NCBI RefSeq assembly: GCF_004551525.1
Contig: NZ_SATR01000011.1
Span: forward strand, 1-64,000
Direction of reading: 5' to 3'
Length of the DNA: 64,000 bases
From: Vibrio ouci
GTDB taxonomy: Bacteria > Pseudomonadota > Gammaproteobacteria > Enterobacterales > Vibrionaceae
Positions 56,630 through 64,000 of the stretch are shown here, piece after piece. Position 1 is the first letter of the stretch, and each line of letters starts with the position of its first letter. Both the position numbers and the translations under genes were made by a program. Under the pieces are notes generated by a model. It did no database searches and had not been told where the DNA came from. It worked only from the letters and a program-made list of their open reading frames with translations.

Positions 56630-58153
56630 ATGCCATTAAAATTATTACGAGAAATGGATGCGCCAAGCCTCCCTCCTTGGAAAGTACTCCTCGTTGATGA
56701 CGATGCCGATATCCACCAAGTCACTAAGCTTGTTCTGCGTCGCTTTACCCTTGATGATCGCCCATTAGAGTTTATTCATGCCTATTCAGGTGTGGAAGCC
56801 AAAGAGAAGCTTTCTACTCATGATGACATCGCGCTAGTCTTCTTAGACGTGGTGATGGAGTCAGATGATGCTGGCCTTGAAGTGGCTCGCTGGATACGAC
56901 AAGATCTTGGTAATCATAAAACTCGCATTATTTTACGTACTGGCCAACCTGGCCAAGCTCCTGAGCAAAGCGTTGTTGCTGATTACGATATCAATGACTA
57001 CAAAGAAAAAACCGAACTGACCAGCCAAAAGCTGTTTACCGCAGTGCTTTCTGCACTGAGATCCTACCGCGATATTATCCAAATCGACCATGCTAAGCAG
57101 CTTGAAACCAACTATCGTCTTGGCTTAGAGCGGGTCATTCAGTCAACAGCGGTGATCTTTCAACAACATACCTTAAACACCTTCTCGAACGGAATCTTGC
57201 AGCAAGTACTGTCGCTACTGCGCATGAACGATCAAAGCATGTTGGTCAGCGTTCGCGGGCTAACCACGATTCAGCAACCAGAGAGTGGCTACCAAGTATT
57301 GGCTCAAATCGGTCACAACCAAGAAGGCAATATCGACCCCGTGGTACGCGACTATTTAGATAAAGCCATTGAGAAAAAAGAGAGCATTATCGACGGTGAT
57401 ATCTTTGTCGGCTACTTCGCCACCAGCTCAGGTGCAGTCAGTTTGCTCTACTTGAAAGGGGCGCGGAAAATCACCGATCTAGAAAGCCAATTACTGACCA
57501 TTTTTTCCTACAGCGTAAGTTTAGCGTTCGAAAATCTATCTTTGAGCCAAGAGATCATCGATACCCAAGGAGAGCTAATATATCGATTAGGCGATGTGGT
57601 TGAATCGCGCTCACAAGAAGCAGGTAACCATGTAAGACGCATGTCTGAGCTAAGCTACGAACTGTGTTTATTGCTTGGTTACTCCGAAGAGAAAGCTCAG
57701 CTATTGCGCCAAGCCGCACCAATGCACGACATTGGTAAAATCGCCATCCCTGATTCTGTCCTGCTTAAACCAGGTAAGCTTGACGCCGACGAATGGGAGA
57801 CAATGAAAAACCATGCCGCCATCGGTCACAATATTTTGGCCGGCTCTAAACGTAAGATATTACAAACCGCAGCCACCATAGCTCATCAGCACCATGAGAA
57901 AGTCGATGGTACCGGTTACCCACTAGGTCTAAAAGATGATGAGATCAGCATTGAAGCCCGCATCATTGCGGTGGCAGATGTGTTTGATGCTTTGACCCAC
58001 GAGCGCTGTTATAAGCCAGCATGGCCTGTCGAAGAGGTCATCGAGGAACTTAAACGTTCTAAAGGCAGCCATTTAGATGCCAAGATCGTCGACACCCTGC
58101 TAGATAACATAGATGTCGCGATCGAAATCAACCGAAAATACGCCACCGAATAG
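56630..58153 (+). CDS. Response regulator REC-DUF3369-HD-GYP
   Basis: A 507-residue predicted c-di-GMP phosphodiesterase under phosphorylation control. The receiver domain (about 18-140) has LLVDDDAD, acceptor D73 in VFLDVVM and a conserved Lys in YKEKTE. DUF3369 covers about 155-320. The HD-GYP domain (about 320-500) has HDIGK (366-370), HH in AHQHHEKVDGTGYP, and GYP at 429-431, all metal and signature residues. GGGAGG-type SD before the ATG. It follows the transporter-kinase gene on the same strand. Confidence 0.94.
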   Translation: MPLKLLREMDAPSLPPWKVLLVDDDADIHQVTKLVLRRFTLDDRPLEFIHAYSGVEAKEKLSTHDDIALVFLDVVMESDDAGLEVARWIRQDLGNHKTRIILRTGQPGQAPEQSVVADYDINDYKEKTELTSQKLFTAVLSALRSYRDIIQIDHAKQLETNYRLGLERVIQSTAVIFQQHTLNTFSNGILQQVLSLLRMNDQSMLVSVRGLTTIQQPESGYQVLAQIGHNQEGNIDPVVRDYLDKAIEKKESIIDGDIFVGYFATSSGAVSLLYLKGARKITDLESQLLTIFSYSVSLAFENLSLSQEIIDTQGELIYRLGDVVESRSQEAGNHVRRMSELSYELCLLLGYSEEKAQLLRQAAPMHDIGKIAIPDSVLLKPGKLDADEWETMKNHAAIGHNILAGSKRKILQTAATIAHQHHEKVDGTGYPLGLKDDEISIEARIIAVADVFDALTHERCYKPAWPVEEVIEELKRSKGSHLDAKIVDTLLDNIDVAIEINRKYATE

Positions 58154-58295
58154 AGCGCTCATAGCCTAAACAACTAGGTCTAGAATTGCACATAAGGAGA
58201 TAAAAGAACCCCGCGAACTGATCACTTTTCTATAGCCGTGTGCTTCGCTGCCCAATAGTCTACATCCTGCACAAGTTTGCTAAAATGGAGAGACT

Positions 58296-59111
58296 ATGGA
58301 CATCACTAAAATTGCAGCCCTAGCCCTTAGTTTACTGAGTGTTAGTGTTCAGGCTGCGCCAATTTATAATGAAACCCAATCTTATCAGCAAGGAAGCCAA
58401 GTTGAGTACCTAGGTAACATCTACCAAGCAAAATGGTGGGCAGGTACTGGCGATATACCCGGCGCGCCAGCCCAACTAGAGTGGCAAACGCCTTGGAAAT
58501 TGCTCGGGCAAGTTACGCCACCGCCCGAGCCCTTGCCTGAACCCGAGCTAGAGCCAGAACCACCTATCACCCCGGAGGTTCCTGCTGAGCCTCAAGAAAA
58601 TCGAGTCGGGCCAGAGATAACATATTCTGAAATAGAAAATCTTCATTACTATCTTATTGACCCCGACACGCCCGACGATATCGCTTATGCGCTAAGTCAA
58701 GACAACACCGTGCCAATGCACGGAAGAACTGACTACAATGTTGCTTGGAAGTACGAATACGCCAAAAGCGAAGGCATTTGTTCTATTGCCAAAGGCGAAG
58801 TAAAAGTGACGACACACTACGTGATGCCCAAGCTAACATTGCGAGCGGCTGCCAATATAGATACACAAACTAAGTTCAATGCTTACTACGATAAGCTAAT
58901 GGCACATGAGCGAAACCACCACGGTTTTGGCGTTCAAGCAGCTCAAGACATTGAACAACTTATCTTTGCTTGGGATCCTGAATCTTGCCAAACCATTGGC
59001 AACTCAATTAATAGTGCAGCTTACAAAATTCTCGACAAGTACGGCGAGCAGAACCGTATTTATGACGATGAAACCAACCATGGCTACACCGAAGGTGTGG
59101 TAATTCAATAG
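58296..59111 (+). CDS. Secreted chitin-binding-like/DUF922 protein
   Basis: A 271-residue exported protein. The signal peptide ends near QA (20-21). A CBM5/12-like module (about 25-70) has YQQGSQVEYLGNIYQAKWW and an aromatic TPW end, as in chitin-binding domains. A Pro/Glu-rich linker covers about 75-105. The C-terminal domain resembles DUF922, with a zinc-protease-like HERNHH (204-209). Function unproved; a chitin-targeted peptidase is one reading. Monocistronic. Confidence 0.75.
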   Translation: MDITKIAALALSLLSVSVQAAPIYNETQSYQQGSQVEYLGNIYQAKWWAGTGDIPGAPAQLEWQTPWKLLGQVTPPPEPLPEPELEPEPPITPEVPAEPQENRVGPEITYSEIENLHYYLIDPDTPDDIAYALSQDNTVPMHGRTDYNVAWKYEYAKSEGICSIAKGEVKVTTHYVMPKLTLRAAANIDTQTKFNAYYDKLMAHERNHHGFGVQAAQDIEQLIFAWDPESCQTIGNSINSAAYKILDKYGEQNRIYDDETNHGYTEGVVIQ

Positions 59112-59121
59112 CCCTAATACG

Positions 59122-59149
59122 AAAAAGCCACTCAATGATGAGTGGCTTT
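59122..59149. terminator. Bidirectional terminator
   Basis: AAAGCCACTCA-atga-TGAGTGGCTTT between the DUF922 gene and thiI; on the minus strand it is followed by TTTT. Confidence 0.88.
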
Positions 59150-59167
59150 GGCTAATTAATTGGCTAT

Positions 59168-60616
59168 TTAAGGACGGTAAACCTTAACATTGTTAAAGCC
59201 TTGCTCTTGTAGGTATAGAGCTTGTAGTCGGCTCATGACACCACGGTCACAGTACAGCAGGTAAGTTTTAGACTGGTCTAAATCACCAAACTGAGTACCT
59301 AGTTTGAAGAATGGAATGTGTTTTACTTCCACACCTTCAATCTCTAACGGGTTATCGTCTTCTTCTTCCGGGCTACGGATATCAAGCACGATCGCATGCT
59401 CTTCCACCGCTTGAACTTGCTCAACTTCAGGTGCAGCTTGTTCAGTTTCTTTAGCGATATCACGGATGTCCATCACACGAGCATCACGAACCACTTGCTC
59501 TAGAATATCGAAGTCGAACTTGTCTTCTTCAGCTTCTAGCTTGCCTTTAACCGCTTTCACTGTTGGCTTCTTAGAAATGACGCCACAGTACTCAGGCATT
59601 GTCTTAGCAAAGTCTTCAGTGCCGATATCACGCGCTAGGTTGATGATATCTTCTTTGTCCCAGTTGATTAACGGACGAAGAATCAGCGTATCTGTTACGT
59701 TATCAATGTGACGAAGGTTAGTCAGTGTTTGGCTAGATACCTGACCTAGAGCCTCACCAGTAACCAAAGCTTCAATCTTGAACTTCGCAGCCACCATGCC
59801 TGCGGCACGCATAAACATACGCTTCAAGATTACGCCCATTTGGCCGTCATCGACTTTCTCTAGAATTTCCGCCACTACCGGTTCGAAATCAACCGAGATA
59901 AAACGAACTTTTGCTGAAGAACCGTATTTGTTCCATAGGTAGTGAGAAACCTGTTTAACACCGATCTCGTGCGCTGGGCCACCTAAGTTAAAGAAACAGT
60001 AATGTACTTTAGAGCCGCGCTTGATGTGCAGGTAGCTTGATACGCCTGAATCGAAACCGCCAGAAATCAGACTTAGTACATCTTCTTGTGTGCCAAGCGG
60101 GAAACCACCTAGACCTTTGTAACGCGCGATAACTTGGTTTAGCTTCTCGTTCGCGACTTCAACTTTTACCGTCACGTCTGGGTTCTTCAGCTTAACGCTT
60201 GCACTTTCAATCGCTTGGTTAAGGCCGCCACCAACGTAACGCTCAAGTTCAATAGAGGTAAAGTCATGCTTACCACGACGCTTAGCACGAACAACAAACG
60301 TCTTACCTTCAAGGTTTGGACGATTTAGCTCTAGCACTTGCTCAAAGATGTCATGCAGGTCGGTGAAGTCTGATTGCTGAACTTCAAGTACGTGGTGGAT
60401 ACCTGGAGTTCGCGTCAGTACTTCGATCACTTCTGCACGGTACTGATCCGATTCAGACGTTACTTCGATATGGTCACGACGGTTAAATACCGCTACAGAC
60501 TCTGAACGGCTCTTAATAATGTTGCGAATATTGCACTCAAGAATCTTTGTGAAGCGCTTACGCACCGACTCACTTTTTACAAAAATTTCTGGATGGGGCT
60601 TGACGATAAATTTCAT
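59168..60616 (-). CDS. thiI: tRNA 4-thiouridine synthase ThiI
   Basis: Transfers sulfur for 4-thiouridine at position 8 of tRNA and, in enterics, for thiamine thiazole. The 482 residues contain a ferredoxin-like/THUMP N-terminal half (to about 165), a PP-loop ATP pyrophosphatase [12 protein letters not shown], the conserved cysteine of [13 protein letters not shown] and a C-terminal rhodanese domain with the sulfur-carrying Cys in YCDRGVMS. It is the long form with both cysteines, as in E. coli. Confidence 0.96.
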   Translation of the reverse strand: MKFIVKPHPEIFVKSESVRKRFTKILECNIRNIIKSRSESVAVFNRRDHIEVTSESDQYRAEVIEVLTRTPGIHHVLEVQQSDFTDLHDIFEQVLELNRPNLEGKTFVVRAKRRGKHDFTSIELERYVGGGLNQAIESASVKLKNPDVTVKVEVANEKLNQVIARYKGLGGFPLGTQEDVLSLISGGFDSGVSSYLHIKRGSKVHYCFFNLGGPAHEIGVKQVSHYLWNKYGSSAKVRFISVDFEPVVAEILEKVDDGQMGVILKRMFMRAAGMVAAKFKIEALVTGEALGQVSSQTLTNLRHIDNVTDTLILRPLINWDKEDIINLARDIGTEDFAKTMPEYCGVISKKPTVKAVKGKLEAEEDKFDFDILEQVVRDARVMDIRDIAKETEQAAPEVEQVQAVEEHAIVLDIRSPEEEDDNPLEIEGVEVKHIPFFKLGTQFGDLDQSKTYLLYCDRGVMSRLQALYLQEQGFNNVKVYRP

Positions 60617-60738
60617 AATTCACTTCACAACAAGTTTAATAAATTCGCAGAATAAGCAGGGCTGCTAAGCACTCACCGCTCACTCGAAATAAGAGTTGGA
60701 CTCTAAGGGCGCAAGATTATACATGAATGAATGGCCAT

Positions 60739-60770
60739 AAAAAAGACGAGCCTTTTGCTCGTCTTTTTTC
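60739..60770 (-). terminator. Terminator of pomAB
   Basis: AAAAGACGAGC-ctttt-GCTCGTCTTTT with long A and T runs on both sides, directly after pomB on the minus strand. Confidence 0.9.
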
Positions 60771-60772
60771 TT

Positions 60773-61714
60773 TTACTGATTCACTGGGATTTCATCGCTT
60801 AACAACGCTTCACCCTGCATGATACTGATTTCAACTCGGCGGTTTCGCGAACGTTGCGCTTCAGTATCATTCGGTCCAAGCGGCTCAGTGTCCGCCATAC
60901 CTCTAACACGCAGTCGCTCATGATTAAAGCCGCGGACTTTTTCCATCTCTTGCGCTACCGATACGGCGCGTTGAGCAGATAAGTCCCAATTAGAACGATA
61001 CAACTCAGAATCAATACGCTGGTTGTCAGTATGACCAGAGACACGAATACGTCCCGGAACATCTTTCACTAAATCAGCAATCTGCCTCACTAGCGGTCTA
61101 AACTTGGGCTGTAAGAAGGCTGAACCTTCAGGAAATGCCCCCTTCTCTCGGATACGAATATCAATCTGCTGGCCAAGGTTCTCAACTTCAATCGCGCCTT
61201 GTTCAATCTCACGCTCAAGGGCTTTCTTAATGCTCTCCATGAGCGTTTCAAGTTCTTGAGACATTTCCGCAGATTGCTGTTGTTCGTTATCAGACTCGGA
61301 GTTTTGGTTGTTCTGTGTCGAGGTATCCGGAGACTGACCGCCAGTCAACTTGCCTTGGTCACGCTGAGTACCACCGGCTCTATCGGACTCCCCTTCATGG
61401 AACTCGAGAGTTTGCTGGGTAATATCAATCGTCTGCTGCATTATGACGTCAATCGGTGTTGGCTCAGGACGTCCTGGGCGGAACTCTTGAGCAATAATAC
61501 TGGTGCCTTTTGGAATATCTTTGACTTCCAATCGGTTTTGAACACCAAAAGCAAACTTCATCGAGCCCGCGATCTGTTTAAATTTCAGTACATCCATTTC
61601 AGAGAACGAGAGTAGAAGTACGAAGAAACACATCAGCAGCGACATTAAGTCGGCAAAGGTCCCCATCCACAACGGTAGACCGGGCGGCGGACATTTGGGT
61701 TGTTCTTCTTCCAT
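60773..61714 (-). CDS. pomB: Flagellar stator protein PomB
   Basis: Stator subunit that anchors to peptidoglycan and carries the ion-binding aspartate. The 313 residues have a membrane helix with GTFADLMSLLMCFFVLLLSF (essential Asp D22) and a plug/linker region rich in Gln and Ser (about 90-150). An OmpA-like domain follows (about 180-300, VSGHTDNQRIDSELYRSNW). Together with pomA this is the sodium-driven type. It starts 10 bp after pomA. Confidence 0.95.
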   Translation of the reverse strand: MEEEQPKCPPPGLPLWMGTFADLMSLLMCFFVLLLSFSEMDVLKFKQIAGSMKFAFGVQNRLEVKDIPKGTSIIAQEFRPGRPEPTPIDVIMQQTIDITQQTLEFHEGESDRAGGTQRDQGKLTGGQSPDTSTQNNQNSESDNEQQQSAEMSQELETLMESIKKALEREIEQGAIEVENLGQQIDIRIREKGAFPEGSAFLQPKFRPLVRQIADLVKDVPGRIRVSGHTDNQRIDSELYRSNWDLSAQRAVSVAQEMEKVRGFNHERLRVRGMADTEPLGPNDTEAQRSRNRRVEISIMQGEALLSDEIPVNQ

Positions 61715-61724
61715 ACCTTTGACC

Positions 61725-62489
61725 TTACTCGTTATCTACGTCAAGAGCACGCTTACCTTCGTTGAGGTAATTCTTAAGGTAACTGTCGATGACACGAGGG
61801 TTCTGACCATCTTGAATCGCCAATACGCCATCCATCACTAGACGACGGTTCAGCTTCTCTTGCTCACGACGTAGAGACAGCTTGTCAGCAATTGGGAAAA
61901 ACACCATGTTTGATAAGATCGCACCGTACAGAGTGGTTAAGAGTGCTACCGCCATCGCAGGACCGATCGCTTTAGGGTCATCCATGTTAGAAAGCATCGC
62001 AACCAGACCAACCAGTGTACCGATCATCCCCATCGCAGGGGCAACGTCACCAAAGGCTCTAAATACACTACCACCAAAATCATGGCGCTCATCGGTAAGG
62101 ACAATGTCTTTCTGCAGAGCAGCGCGAACAACGTCGGCATCATGACCATCAACCAGTAAGTCGATGCCTTTTTGCATAAAGCCGTTGGTGATTTCCATCT
62201 CTTCTAGCGCTAGGAAACCGCCTTTACGAGCAGCGTCCGCCATCTCAACAACTTTTGCGATCAGATCTTCTGGCTCATCGGCTTTGAACATGAAAGCTTT
62301 ACCGGCAATCTTCGCCGCACCAAAAAATTGGCCCATGGTGAACTTCATTAAAACGACAAAGGTAGAGCCACCCACTACGATCAAAATCGACGTGACGTCG
62401 ATGAACATCATAATGCTTCCGCCAAGTATCATTGCCATGATAACGAAAGCAAAGCCGCCTAATAGTCCCACCAGCGTTGCTAAATCCAC
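61725..62489 (-). CDS. pomA: Flagellar stator protein PomA
   Basis: Ion-channel stator subunit with four membrane helices; its cytoplasmic loop pushes on FliG. The start chosen is the GTG at 62489 (MDLATLVGLLGG) with GGAG upstream, giving 254 residues, the usual PomA length. An ATG 12 codons earlier would add a polar, atypical start. Typical motifs are VGGSTFVVLMKFTMGQFFGA and GDVAPAMGMIGTLVGLVAML. It is the first gene of pomAB. Confidence 0.95.
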   Translation of the reverse strand: MDLATLVGLLGGFAFVIMAMILGGSIMMFIDVTSILIVVGGSTFVVLMKFTMGQFFGAAKIAGKAFMFKADEPEDLIAKVVEMADAARKGGFLALEEMEITNGFMQKGIDLLVDGHDADVVRAALQKDIVLTDERHDFGGSVFRAFGDVAPAMGMIGTLVGLVAMLSNMDDPKAIGPAMAVALLTTLYGAILSNMVFFPIADKLSLRREQEKLNRRLVMDGVLAIQDGQNPRVIDSYLKNYLNEGKRALDVDNE

Positions 62490-62528
62490 AAAGCACTCCT
62501 CATGCAATCTTTGAGCTTCTAACAAAGT

Positions 62529-62554
62529 ATATCGGCAACGTGTTCAGATCTTTA
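62529..62554 (-). promoter_or_regulatory. Sigma-28 promoter of pomAB
   Basis: On the minus strand TAAA-N14-GCCGATAT, one base from GCCGATAA. It lies 39 bp before the pomA GTG. The spacer is one base shorter than in the third flagellin promoter. Confidence 0.75.
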
Positions 62555-62750
62555 GTTTTTTATTGATACTCTATTCACATAAATGCAGTTGCTTACTTCG
62601 CTTGCACTAGAAAAATCCCGCTATCAATGAGATTCAAACGGATTGATTGGCTGCCAAAGCTCGATTTTTCTGACAATTTTACTCGGTTAAATTTGACCAT
62701 CATTATCGGCTAAGGTAACTTTCGTGCATCTTTGTCAAAGTAGAAAAGTT

Positions 62751-62993
62751 ATGGCGAGCAAGAAACCAGAAAACATGACCTTCGAGGCGACGATCGACGA
62801 GCTCGATGTTATCGTAGAAAACCTTGAGAATGGTGATTTAGCATTGGAAGATGCGCTTAAGAAATTTGAGCGTGGTATTACGCTTGCTCGTGCAGGCCAA
62901 ACTAAACTTAGCGATGCCGAGCAACGCGTAAGTATTTTGCTGCAAAACGATGACGAATCTCCACTAAGTGACTTTGACGGCCAGCCTGAGTAA
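62751..62993 (+). CDS. xseB: Exodeoxyribonuclease VII small subunit
   Basis: Small subunit of exonuclease VII, which degrades single-stranded DNA from both ends. It is 80 residues from the ATG at 62751 (MASKKPENMTFEATIDELD); an upstream extension is rejected. The conserved stretch VENLENGDLALEDALKKFERG (about 21-41) defines the family. It is the first gene of xseB-ispA-dxs. Confidence 0.95.
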   Translation: MASKKPENMTFEATIDELDVIVENLENGDLALEDALKKFERGITLARAGQTKLSDAEQRVSILLQNDDESPLSDFDGQPE

Positions 62994-63004
62994 TTGATAG
63001 AAAT

Positions 63005-63898
63005 ATGTCTGTTATGCAAGAGGCATTAACCTCATTTCAACAACGTAACAATGAGCAGCTAAATCTTTGGCTGCAAGCACTGCCACACCAAAATCAGCCG
63101 TTAATTGAAGCCATGCGCTACGGTCTACTGCTTGGTGGCAAACGCGCTCGACCATTTTTGGTCTACATTACTGGCCAAATGCTAGGCTGTGATAAGAGTG
63201 ACCTTGATACTCCCGCTTCTGCGGTTGAGTGCATTCACGCCTACTCGCTGATCCATGATGATCTCCCTGCGATGGATGACGATGAACTTCGTCGTGGTCA
63301 AACAACCTGTCACATCAAATTTGATGAAGCAACGGCTATCCTCACCGGTGACGCGCTGCAAACGTTAGCATTTACTATTTTGGCAGACGGTGATTTACAT
63401 CCAAATGCTGAAGCTAACCGTATCAAGATGATAAAAGTATTAGCCGACGCTTCAGGTGCCAATGGTATGTGCTTAGGCCAAGCCTTGGACCTCGCAGCTG
63501 AAAATCGCTCAGTGTCGCTAGAAGAATTAGAAGAGATTCACCGCAACAAAACCGGTGCATTGATGAAGTCTGCTATTCGTCTTGGCGCTCTTGCTGCGGG
63601 TGAAAAAGGGCTTGAGGTAATGCCTCAGCTCGACAAATACGCCGATGCAGTTGGCCTAGCGTTTCAGGTTCAAGACGACATTTTAGATATTATTAGTGAT
63701 ACAGAAACTTTGGGTAAGCCTCAAGGTTCTGATCAAGAATTAAACAAAAGTACTTATCCAGCCCTGCTTGGATTGGATGGAGCTATTAACAAAGCTCACA
63801 CTCTGTTAAATGAAGCACTTCAAGCTTTGGAAGCAATCCCATACAATACAGAGTTACTCGAAGAGTTCGCCCGATATGTCATCGAGCGCAAGAACTAA
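63005..63898 (+). CDS. ispA: Farnesyl diphosphate synthase
   Basis: Condenses isopentenyl diphosphate with dimethylallyl and geranyl diphosphate to make farnesyl diphosphate, the precursor of undecaprenyl and quinone side chains. The 297 residues contain the first Asp-rich motif DDLPAMD (85-91), RRG nearby, GGKRARP (44-50) and the second motif DDILD near 224. It starts 11 bp after xseB. Confidence 0.97.
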   Translation: MSVMQEALTSFQQRNNEQLNLWLQALPHQNQPLIEAMRYGLLLGGKRARPFLVYITGQMLGCDKSDLDTPASAVECIHAYSLIHDDLPAMDDDELRRGQTTCHIKFDEATAILTGDALQTLAFTILADGDLHPNAEANRIKMIKVLADASGANGMCLGQALDLAAENRSVSLEELEEIHRNKTGALMKSAIRLGALAAGEKGLEVMPQLDKYADAVGLAFQVQDDILDIISDTETLGKPQGSDQELNKSTYPALLGLDGAINKAHTLLNEALQALEAIPYNTELLEEFARYVIERKN

Positions 63899-63918
63899 CA
63901 CAATAAGCGCGCATTTAT

Positions 63919-64000
63919 ATGACTCTTGATATTTCAAAATATCCAACACTTGCTCTAGCAGATACGCCAGATGAGCTACGCAGTCTTCCTAAAGAAGTGC
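63919..64000 (+). CDS. dxs: 1-deoxy-D-xylulose-5-phosphate synthase (5' end)
   Basis: First 27 codons, cut by the window end. The ATG at 63919 begins [20 protein letters not shown], followed by RSLPKEV, the usual N-terminus of Dxs. It lies 20 bp after ispA in the conserved xseB-ispA-dxs operon. The enzyme makes DXP from pyruvate and glyceraldehyde-3-phosphate with thiamine diphosphate. Confidence 0.92.
   Translation, partial: MTLDISKYPTLALADTPDELRSLPKEV

Noticed and set aside
1..64000. Search by eye for CRISPR arrays, IS elements, prophage and tRNA genes
   Set aside because: No regularly spaced repeats, transposase or integrase frames, or cloverleaf-like sequences were seen.

Overview
The window reads as chromosome 1 of a marine Vibrio. 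The evidence is a FlrA/FlrB/FlrC polar flagellar regulon, the sodium-driven stator genes pomA and pomB, a tandem flagellin block next to flaG-fliD-flaI-fliS, and typical gamma-proteobacterial neighbourhoods (prmB-aroC, gcvA-DUF423-rlmM, syd/queF, xseB-ispA-dxs). Base composition looks even throughout. I see no insertion sequence, prophage, integron, CRISPR array, tRNA or rRNA. I could not fix the species.

Layout. Positions 1-3010 hold aroC and prmB (minus) and smrB (plus). Positions 3023-3300 are a cluster of palindromic repeats, with a relative at 49955-50057. Positions 3311-28269 are one continuous minus-strand polar flagellar block. In transcription order it runs: three 377-residue flagellins, flaG-fliD-flaI-fliS, flrA, flrBC, then fliEFGHIJ-fliK-fliLMNOPQR-flhB. 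Readable promoters fit the Vibrio hierarchy: sigma-54 boxes before flrBC, fliE and fliK, and sigma-28 boxes before each flagellin. A sigma-28 box also precedes the distant pomAB (60773-62489).

Positions 28394-29837 carry a DyP peroxidase and a DUF2919 membrane protein. Positions 29931-37578 form a full nrf locus for ammonifying nitrite respiration: nrfBCDE, a CcmG-like gene and nrfF on the minus strand, nrfA divergent on the plus strand, and nrfG convergent behind nrfA. The shared 477-bp nrfB/nrfA gap has candidate NarP and FNR/CRP sites.

Positions 37663-43525 are mostly housekeeping genes: DUF2956, a lipoprotein, an ArsC/Spx-like gene, dapE, an M15 peptidase, an unlisted 59-residue DUF2897 gene, a DUF2310 zinc-ribbon gene, syd and queF. 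Positions 43539-47478 pair a TPR membrane protein ending in an apparently dead GGDEF domain with a diguanylate cyclase-like protein carrying SGEEF. Then come ppnN, xni, rlmM, a DUF423 gene, an alpha/beta hydrolase and gcvA. The small RNA GcvB is divergent from gcvA at about 53214-53414.

Positions 53530-58153 hold what looks like a transporter-coupled c-di-GMP pathway: a 57-residue membrane peptide, an SLC5-type transporter fused to a histidine kinase, and a REC-DUF3369-HD-GYP response regulator. After it come a secreted chitin-binding-like/DUF922 protein, thiI, pomB-pomA, and xseB-ispA-dxs, with dxs cut by the window end.

The best candidates for under-described biology are the 53530-58153 signalling module, the TPR/degenerate-GGDEF plus SGEEF pair, the flrBC promoter buried in a hairpin, and the CBM-DUF922 fusion.
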